Source of the DNA: Amorphophallus konjac
Lineage: Eukaryota > Streptophyta > Magnoliopsida > Alismatales > Araceae
Reading direction: 5' to 3'
DNA length: 64,000 bases
Assembly (NCBI GenBank): GCA_022559845.1
Contig: CM040117.1
Location: 143,906,732-143,970,731 of the forward strand
The position numbers and the translations under genes are program-made. Positions within the stretch are counted from its first letter, which is position 1. Every line of letters begins with the position of its first letter. This document shows, piece after piece, positions 56,601-64,000 of this stretch. The notes beneath the pieces are model-generated. The model was not told the DNA's origin, searched no databases, and was given only the letters and a program-made list of their open reading frames with translations.

Positions 56601-57544
56601 AGTAGGTGCCTGCAAAGCATAAAAAGAAGAGGGCACCCCGCCCGAAAGTGGGGGCACATGTCCGTGGCGTCACACCATGACTTGCTCCGTCGGTGGCAAC
56701 ACCTGTGCGGACCGCTCCACCTACAGTCATCAGAATACCTACACACAATCGGAGGAGACGAACTCCGCTGTCGGTGGTCAAGGAAACCAGTCCTGGGATC
56801 CGCAGACTACAAGACTTTATTGAAGGGATAGATGAGTACGTGCAGCCCGAATTGAAGCCCATGCTAGTGCGGGACCATGTCCCATGGCAAGAACGGGAGC
56901 AACTCTCACTTGAGCAAAAAGAAGAAGTTGAGGCAGGATCCGATAAGGAGGGCAGTATGTTCTGGGGGCAGGCGCCTGCTGAAGTAAAAAAGAAGAAGAA
57001 ACAAAAGAAGAAGAAAAGAAGGGCCGCTAAGGTCGATAAAGTGTAGGTTGTCTCCTACAATACCCTCTCAGCACTCTTCAACCTGCCCGGTGAGGAGGAG
57101 GAAGAGAAAATTTACTTCACACCCCTTGTTAAGGGAGACAAGGTCGAAGCCGCGACTGCTGCACATGCAACCCGGTCAAGCCGAAAATGGGGGCACCAGC
57201 CGCCGCCCAATCACAACATTATATTCAAGAGAGAGCAGCCCTACAAGACACCTCCCCCGGAGGTCAAGGGGATCCAGATCCCCCCTCCATCAGGCCTATA
57301 TAGTAAGAGTGGGGGCAAGGGAGTCCCTTCATTTCTTGAATTTGTAAAGATGTCCAAGGGGAAGCAACCATGCCAAGAGGCTAACCCTGCACCCGGGAAT
57401 GTTCACCCGTAACTAGCACAGTCTGTCGAAGCTCCGAATGCAGATGGGGTTTGCCCTGCAGCAGCTGATGAAGGGCAACAAGAGTTTGGGGCCAAGTAGA
57501 AGGGCACAGAATCTGAGCCAGATGAAGCGGGTCCGTCAGGGAGA
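53640..57544 (+). pseudogene. gag: E8 gag, long Tat-type
   Basis: Start ATG 53640, right after a TTTTCAG acceptor-like site, as in E2. Blocks match E2 gag in order: N-terminal block (GFGPSIVAGHAQGYLAVPM), acidic middle (54548-54979), coiled stretch (RYRQEIDLLKKQLTEK, 55110-55160), gag core (FDKFNGKGSPKEHVAYYMTV, 55540-55610), and the CX2HX4HX4C region 56336-56377, where the last Cys is Tyr (CPYHQMLGHPIEDY). A Lys-rich patch ends at 57046. Several stops and frameshifts, including a small deletion near 53955. Cut at 57545. Confidence 0.82.
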
Positions 57545-57930
57545 TGTAGAAACCTGATAATTTAAAATGAGAAATAATTATTTAAACTAAATTATATAAT
57601 TACATTTTTCATGAAATGATTCATTTACATTTTTACTAAGTGAAATAAAGTGGATTATTGAATTTACTTGAATTTACTTAAGGTAAAGTGAAAATAAATA
57701 CTTTAACCTTTAGATAAATCATAGAAAGCCCAATAAAAGTCCATGTAATGGACTAGGATCATAATTGGCCCATTGGATAATCCATAATGGGCTAGATTAG
57801 TGGTTAAAGGATTAATAAAGGATGATTAGACCTTAAATTCGTAACACATGTTAAATACCTTTTGAAAAGGATTATAATAACCCAATTTCTAAAAGGTTGA
57901 CTCAAGAATCAACCCTTACCTAACAGCCCA
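57545..57930 (+). repeat. E9: start of a plus-strand LTR
   Basis: TGTAGAAACCTGATAATTTA resembles the Tekay LTR starts at 34443 and 44783, and the sequence is AT-rich like theirs. It follows E8 gag text abruptly and ends abruptly at the E10 border. Probably a Tekay-type LTR whose remainder lies right of E10. Confidence 0.65.
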
Positions 57931-59099
57931 TGTCACGCCCCAAGCCTTTATTACAGTGGAAGACTCACTCGGGGAGCGCGAACAGCTGGCATGGTAAGCC
58001 TCTTGCAAGCAAGAACAACCAGAGCGCGAGACAATCACACATATAAATGTAATTGCACAAAATTGAAACAAACTCCATCTTTATTTCATAAATGATCAAT
58101 ATTCAAGAATACAACCATTAATTCAACTTCCATCATCTTTCATTCTACTAGACTCAAGAAATAGGAAAATTACATTGACTCAATCTAGACATTATAAAAC
58201 TTCCTAAGTCTTCGCTCTTGTAATAACAACATTCAACCGCTCTCGGACCCGCTACTTGAATCACTCGAATCCGAATTCGAACTATTTCCATCTCCTGAAA
58301 AATATAGGAAACAGGTAATGAGCACACTTGCCCAGTAGGTATCTTCGCATCAACATGAAGGCATTATTAATGTAATTAATATTTTAGCTCTAGAGAATAA
58401 GGTAAAATCATGCGAATGCGAATCAATCATGCGATTAAAACAAAGTAACAAGATAATCACGTAAGATAGAATGATCAAGAATGAACTAGCAAGAATATAA
58501 CATGAACATGATACTTGGCCTTTCACGAGCAAGCATATAACGACAATGGACGAGCAAGCCACATATTCATCACACTAGTCTCTTTTGAGTACATAGTTCG
58601 TGAATTTCTGTGGAATATCAAGCAAGAAAGTCATGTACACGAATGTCATGTCGTGTCCTGGATCTTCACTTATTTATAGAAATAGTACTCCCAATGCACT
58701 GCGACGCCAGTAGCATCATACCCCATGGTTTATAAAATAGTATGTTTCCGGCAATCAGTCGAGGGGACTAGCATAGAGCCCTTGAACACAATCAGTGCTC
58801 GATCGCATCTTCAGGTATAAATTAAGCTACTTCCACGCATGTAACAGTAAAGTATGGCCAAGAATATAGCAATTCCAAATAATAAAAATCAATGAATGAA
58901 CGCTTCAATTCGAATATATGAGATCAAGAAATAGATTTAACAATGTTATGCTTATGGAAATAAATCGACAGCATAACGGTACATTCTTTTACCTTTCATT
59001 CATTATATTAAGTCTCTTTAATCATTATGCTAAGTTCTAGACTATCATTAGTCCATCTAGAACTTTAGAAATCAACCCTCGGGTCAACCTTGGGTTAAT

Positions 59100-59990
59100 A
59101 TATGCAAGCGGTGTGACGGTCATCTACTGGGCCGTTACATTCTGTAACGCGCCAGCAGTGGGCCGTTACAGTGATCCGAGTCCAGAAAGACAAAATAGAC
59201 TCAGAGGAATGTGACGGTCATACAATGGGCCGTTACGTGAGCCTGACGGTCCAATGCAAGGCCGTTAGATTATTAGATCCAGAAAAAATGATAGTGTATT
59301 CTAGTTAATGGGTTTTAATGGTACAACCAACTCGGCGTCCTAGTGGGAATCCCTGGCTCGCGGAGAATTACGGAGGCTTTGAAACAAGATTTCCTAGTCC
59401 ATTGGAAGGAATATCCAATAGAGAGGTCCTCATGTCCAAGATTGTGTTCCTATAGTGTAAAGTGTGAACTAATGGTCAACACACCGGAGTATGTGCCATG
59501 TACTTATAGAAACGACTCTATTGATAGAGAAAGAATATATATATATAGACATATAACGATGTGAAATCATGATAAAAACTCTAGCAATACATCATTCAAA
59601 ATCATATTTCTAACTACAAAACTATAGAGTTTTGGCTTTGTAACTTAAAGTAACAATAAGATACCAAAGCATGCGATACCTATCATGAGTGCTTAAATAA
59701 CCTTCAATTCATATAACAGGTTAAAACTTAGATAACTAGACTTAATAATAAGCAAAATAAACAAGTCTGAGTCTATCTTAGGGTTGGCAGAACATAGCCT
59801 CTGACGGTCTAGAAGTAGGGCGTCACAGTTATTGTGACGGTCAGAGAACAGCCGTTACAGTTATGTAACGCGCCTGCCTAGATGCGTCAGATTCATCAGA
59901 GAAACCCAAATATAACAGAGGGTATGACGGTCTGTCGTAAGGCCATTACATGAATGTGACGGTCCTACGCTGATGCGTCAGCGAGTCTGC
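59100..59990 (-). repeat. E10 LTR stem-loop field downstream of TATA (TGACGGTC / GGCCGTTA)
   Basis: TGTGACGGT (59112-59120) and GCCGTTACA (59131-59139) pair over 9 positions with two G-T pairs and a 10-base loop. TGTAACG (59143-59149) and CGTTACA (59164-59170) pair perfectly. The same word pair recurs near 59220, 59253, 59836, 59926 and 59958. Confidence 0.85.
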
Positions 59991-60524
59991 TAATAGAAAA
60001 TGATATAAAAAACTAAGATATCAACACACATCATGTCTAAATCAAAACACCATGAGTTTCTAGACTTGATAATGAAGTATAAGCCAACTACATGCATAGG
60101 TATCATTGAATAGATGAATAGCATGTTTTAATTCTTCAATTAGGGCTAAGGGATACATGTGATGCATAGAACAAGTAAAACATGAAATTGATGCTCTACT
60201 ATGCATGAAATTCAATCAAACCAGAGGGTTTATAGTCCTACCGGGTTGTTTTTGCCGTTCATGAGATAACCTACCTCTTTTCTTAGGCTTTAAACTTCCA
60301 ATTTGGGCTTGAAAATCGAACCCTAGTTCCCTTCTTCCTGTGACTTTCCAGCAACTTCCTTGGGCTCTAACTCCACGACCTCTTGACCTAAAGATGTGAA
60401 ATTTTGAGAGGAGTTAGTCTAAAGTATTAAGAACAAATTACTCTAAAGAACTTACCCGAGATTATCACTCCCTACCTTGATTCCACGCGAGCAAAAGTAG
60501 GGGTCGCACAGTTCAGAACTATGT

Positions 60525-60537
60525 CCTATTTATAGGG
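60525..60537 (-). promoter_or_regulatory. TATA box of the E10 LTR
   Basis: CCCTATAAATAGG on the minus strand, followed by leader sequence toward lower coordinates. Confidence 0.72.
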
Positions 60538-60707
60538 TTCTAGCTAGGGTTTGAGGATTTCGATCGATTCTAGAGTCCTTAATCTATCAAAACCTAATCT
60601 TTAAGAGTCCTTAGGGTCTTTATACATCGTTACAATTAGGTCTCTTGTGAATAGGAACATCAAGTTCCATTCTTTTTGCAAGTTCTTTCACTTACGGAAC
60701 TCGCAGG

Positions 60708-60772
60708 CTGTGACGGTTGAGCCTTGACGGTTACACTGCTGTGGCGGTCTTACGATAGACCGTTATAGTCAT
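60708..60772 (-). repeat. E10 LTR stem-loop field upstream of TATA
   Basis: TGACGGTT, TGACGGTTACA, GGCGGTC and GACCGTTATA words, the same vocabulary as the downstream field, within 65 bp. Confidence 0.65.
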
Positions 60773-61083
60773 CGTATTCAGAATTTTAAATTTAATAAAA
60801 CTCTTTTATCCATTATCTATTAAATTATCTTATTAAGTAGTGTTTATCTTTTAAAAAAATCTGAGAATAGGCTTAATAACCTTCTAGAATATGGGCCAAA
60901 CTAAATGGGCTTGATCTTTAAATCTTTTGGATAATAATTAGATAGGCTAGGTTATCTTATTAACATATTTGGGCCTTATAATGACTTATTAACCCGTTAA
61001 TCCATTTATAAATTCATTTAGCCCAAATAAATTCTAGAAAATTATTAATAAATCTAAAAATTACTTATATAAATTCCGGGGCA

Positions 61084-62640
61084 CTACACCCTCCCCCACT
61101 TAAAAAGAATTTGGTCCCCAAATTCAAGACATGGATTGTGGAGAGTGTACTTACAGTTAAATAATTCTGAAAATCTTTTCTGCATAGCTCCTTCGGTTTC
61201 CCATGTTGCTTCATATGGCCATGTTTTCTTCCATTGGATCTTGACCATATGGATAACTTTATTCCTTAATTGACGCACTTCTCGTTCCAGAATCTTTATT
61301 GGCATTTGTTCGTATGTTAAGTCCTTCTGAATTTTCAGATTGTCATAAGTGATAATGTGATCTGGATCATATACATACTTCTTCAGCATCGAGATGTGAA
61401 ATACGTCATGAACTCCTGCTAACTGTGGAGGTAAAGCCAGTTTGTAAGTTACTTCACTAACCCTTTCAAGAATTTCAAATGGGCCAATGAACCTTGGAGT
61501 TAGCTTTCTTTTAATACCAAATCTTCGAATACCATGTCCTGGAGAAACCTTCAAATATACATGATCTCCAACCTGAAACTCCAAGTCACATCTTCGATTG
61601 TCGGCATAGGACTTTTGCCTATCTTGTGCCATTTTCATCCTTTCTTGAATGAGCTTGATTTTCTCCGTAGAATCTCTGATAAGGTCGAGGCCTAGAAATT
61701 GCCTTTCCCCTATTTCATTCCAACATATTGGAGATCGACAACTTTTCCCATATAGAGCTGCAAAAGGTGCCATTTGTATGCTTGCTTGATAGCTGTTATT
61801 ATATGCAAATTTCACTAGAGGCAAGTGATCATGCCAACTTCCTTCAAAGTCAATGATACAAGCCCTGAGCATGTCTTCTACCACCTGATTTGTTCTTTCT
61901 GTCTGACCATCAGTTTGCGGATGAAAGGCTGTGTTGAAATTTAATCTGGTCCCTAGTGAATATTGTAGACCTTTCCAGAATTGTTATGTGAATCGAGGAT
62001 CTCTATCTGATACAATAGAGACGGGGACACCATGTAGTATAACAATTTCTTTTATATATAATGCTGCCAGGATATCCACAGACCATCGACTCTTTATTGG
62101 TATAAAATGTGCAGATTTAGTCAATCAATCTATGATTACCCATATGCCATCGTGTCCACCTCTCGTCTTAGGTAATCCCATAATGAAATCCATTCATATG
62201 CTCTCCCATTTCCATTCGGAAATATTTAAGGGATATAATTTACCTACAAGTCTGAAATGTTCTGCCTTCACTTGTTGGCATGTGAGACAGCGAGATACGA
62301 AATCAGCTATTTCCCTCTTCATATTGGGCCACCAGAAACTTCTTTTGAGATCCTGATACATTTTAGTACCTCCTGGATGAATGGTGTACTTTGATTTTTG
62401 TGCTTCTTCTAAGATCAATTTCTTTGTATCTTCATGATCCGGTATACACATTCGGCCCTTAAATAGCAATCTTCTGTCATTAGCAATAGAAAAATCCAGC
62501 CTTTGTTCAATATTGGCCTTAATTTCTAGTAAAATTGGATCATCTTCTTGCAACTTGGCCAAATCCTCTATCAATGTAGGTTGGGCTCGGATATTAGCTA
62601 TGAAGCAATCTTCTTCCTTAATGTCAACATCTAAATTCAA
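61084..62640 (-). pseudogene. pol: E10 pol: integrase and chromodomain
   Basis: 62194-62640 carries the linker and zinc domain (YTIHPGGTKMYQDLKRSFWW, CLTCQQVK). The catalytic core between 62193 and 61885 is readable but has three in-frame stops (before the first Asp block, near 62120 and near 61983). 61084-61884 is a long clean frame with the C-terminal fold (FQVGDHVYLKVSPGHGIRRF, FIGPFEILERVSEVTYKLAL) and the chromodomain (VKIQWKKTWPYEATWETEG). This frame runs through the polypurine tract and ends 5 bases inside the LTR. The chromodomain half is intact, unlike in E5. Confidence 0.88.
61089..61101 (-). other. E10 polypurine tract
   Basis: AAGTGGGGGAGGG on the minus strand directly before the LTR. 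Confidence 0.93.
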
Positions 62641-62699
62641 CTAAGCAAATTGAGGAATAAGGTTAGTTACACAAATCATGAGGCTTGATAACATACCCA

Positions 62700-63200
62700 T
62701 TAGTTTTTTACTGAGTGCATCTGCTACAGCATTCGCCTTGTCAGGATGATATTGAATAGCAAAATCAAAGTCATTGAGATGTTCTAACCACCTCCTCTGC
62801 CTCATATTAAGCTCCTTTTGAGAGAATAATTATTTCAAACTGTTGTGGTCTAAGTAGATCGTGAACTTTTCTCCATAAAGATAATGATGCCAAATTTTCA
62901 AGGCGAAGATAACCGCTGCTAATTCTAAATCATCTACAGGATAGTTTTCTTCGTGACGTTTCAGTTGTCTTGAAGAATAGCAAATCACCTTTCCGTTTTG
63001 CATAAGGACACATCCTAAGCCAATTCCAGACGCATCCGTATACACTTCAAATCCACCACCCTCCATTGGTAGTGATAAAATAGGGGCTATGGTAAGATGA
63101 TTCTTAAGACTTTGAAAACTCTTTTCACAGTCCTTCGACCAGACAAAAGGATTTTATTTTCTAGTAAGTCTAGTTAAAGGAACCACGATCTTTGAGAAGT
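62700..63200 (-). pseudogene. pol: E10 pol: RNase H
   Basis: The frame 62830-63066 opens with [19 protein letters not shown] (catalytic Asp kept) and includes [26 protein letters not shown], then [10 protein letters not shown] and a stop near 62830. The end of the domain (VADALSKK-type text) is readable to about 62700. Confidence 0.88.
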
Positions 63201-64000
63201 CCTTTATGAATCTCCTATAATAACCAGCTAGACCCAAAAAGCTTCTTACTTCAGATACAGTCGTTGGCCGACTCTAATCTCTGACAGCTTCTACTTTAGA
63301 AGGATCCACAGTAATACCTTCTTTTGAAATAATGTGGCCTAGGAATGAAACTTCCTTGAGCCAGAATTCACATTTATTGAGTTTAACATATAGCTTGTGT
63401 TCTCTCAGTGTTTGCAAGGCTAACCTTAGATGTTCTTCATGATCCTCTTTTGTCTTGGAGTATATCAAGATATCATCTATAAAGACGACAATGAACTGGC
63501 CCAAATATGGCTGGAAGACACTGTTCATAAGTTGCATGAATACTGCTGGAGCATTAGTTAACCCAAATGGCATTACTACGAATTCATAGTGGCCATAACA
63601 ACTTCAAAAGGCTGATTTATAAATATCCTATTCTTTAATTCTAAGTTGATGATAACTAGATATGAGGTCAATCTTAGAAAAGTATTATGCTCCCGAAAGC
63701 TGATCGAAGAGCTCATCAATACGCGGCAACGGATACTTATTTTTTATTATAAGCTGATTCAGTCGCCGGTGATCGATACATAGCCTGAGGGAACCATCTT
63801 TCTTCTTGATAAATAGAATAGGCGCACCCCAAGGGGATGTGCTGGGTCTGATGAAACCTTTGTCTAGAAGTTCATGTAACTGCTTCTTTAGTTCCTTGAG
63901 TTCTGTGGGGGACATCCTGTAAGGGGCTATAGAAACATGTGCCGCTCCTGGAATGAGTTCAATGGTAAAGTTTACTTCCCTCTCAGGCGGTAAACTAGGT
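63201..64000 (-). pseudogene. pol: E10 pol: reverse transcriptase, runs to right edge
   Basis: 63685-63915 holds the fingers ([38 protein letters not shown]). Between 63684 and 63574 the motif A block is present (FSKIDL, catalytic Asp kept) but carries three stops. 63274-63573 has [20 protein letters not shown], the catalytic FIDDILIYS and the thumb ([20 protein letters not shown]). Protease and gag lie beyond 64000. Confidence 0.88.

Larger units (their letters stand above)
49901..57544 (+). mobile_element. E8: second copy of the E2 Tat family
   Basis: 5' LTR 49901-53524, primer motif, and about 3.9 kb of gag closely matching E2 gag, cut at 57545 by E9. Orientation is opposite to E2. No pol in the window; it should continue beyond the nested E9/E10. 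Inserted in the stem-loop field of the E7 3' LTR. Confidence 0.88.
57931..61088 (-). repeat. E10 3' LTR (3,158 bp)
   Basis: Minus strand from TGTAGTGCCCCGG at 61088 to GGGGCGTGACA at 57931. TATA CCCTATAAATAGG (minus) at 60525-60537. No gene; frames such as 59343-59564 are unsupported. Confidence 0.92.
57931..64000 (-). mobile_element. E10: Tekay-like chromovirus, right end outside window
   Basis: Minus strand: RT at the right edge, RNase H, integrase with chromodomain, polypurine tract (61101-61089), 3' LTR (61088-57931). The left flank GCCCA (57926-57930) is half of the expected target duplication. Wording is Tekay, related to but distinct from E5. Stops break RT and integrase. Confidence 0.9.

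Noticed and set aside
57545..57930. 3' end of the E10 LTR
   Set aside because: The E10 LTR ends at 57931 in the conserved GGGGCGTGACA; the piece before it begins with its own LTR-type start.

Overview
This window is plant nuclear DNA made almost entirely of nested Ty3/gypsy LTR retrotransposons. I see no host gene, rRNA or tRNA gene, and no bacterial feature. Plant evidence: Tekay/Del-type, CRM/Reina-type and Tat-type (dual RNase H) polyproteins, primer sites matching the 3' end of initiator-Met tRNA, multi-kilobase LTRs with TATA boxes, and premature stops in nearly every ORF. The species cannot be named. All boundaries were read by eye.

Layout. 1-1630: unassigned LTR- or promoter-like DNA. 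E1 (about 1631-8141, minus): CRM/Reina-like chromovirus cut off inside integrase. E2 (about 8182-27577, minus): Tat-lineage element with a 3.7 kb 5' LTR (23866-27577), a long gag, protease, RT, dual RNase H and integrase, then a long 3' noncoding tract with three tandem-repeat arrays (41, 121 and 79 bp) and an ORF on the opposite strand. E3 (17908-19691, plus): solo LTR inserted between E2 gag and protease. E4 (27578-28904): end of another plus-strand LTR, itself inserted in the 5' LTR of E5. E5 (28905-37450, plus): Tekay-like chromovirus with chromodomain. E6 (to 44782, plus): second Tat family, mostly LTR plus the start of gag. E7 (44783-49900, plus): Tekay-like element whose interior holds only gag. 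E8 (49901-57544, plus): second copy of the E2 family, 5' LTR plus gag. E9 (57545-57930, plus): start of another LTR. E10 (57931 to the right edge, minus): Tekay-like element with 3' LTR, integrase-chromodomain, RNase H and RT.

Nesting explains why most elements show only one end. On the right, E6 was entered by E7, E7 by E8, E8 by E9 and E9 by E10. On the left, E5 was entered by E4, E4 by E2, and E2 by E3 and E1. Their missing halves should lie outside the window. No element here looks able to move: stops, frameshifts and lost catalytic residues (E1 protease and RT, E5 RT and RNase H) are widespread.

The most unusual signal is not coding. LTRs of at least five different families carry fields of short stem-loop modules: two arms of 7-14 bases, usually separated by a 6-13 base loop, repeated many times. 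Each family has its own arm word, and arm mismatches are often G-T, which would still pair as G-U in RNA. In three LTR families one field lies upstream and another downstream of the TATA box. I do not recognise this as a described LTR feature.
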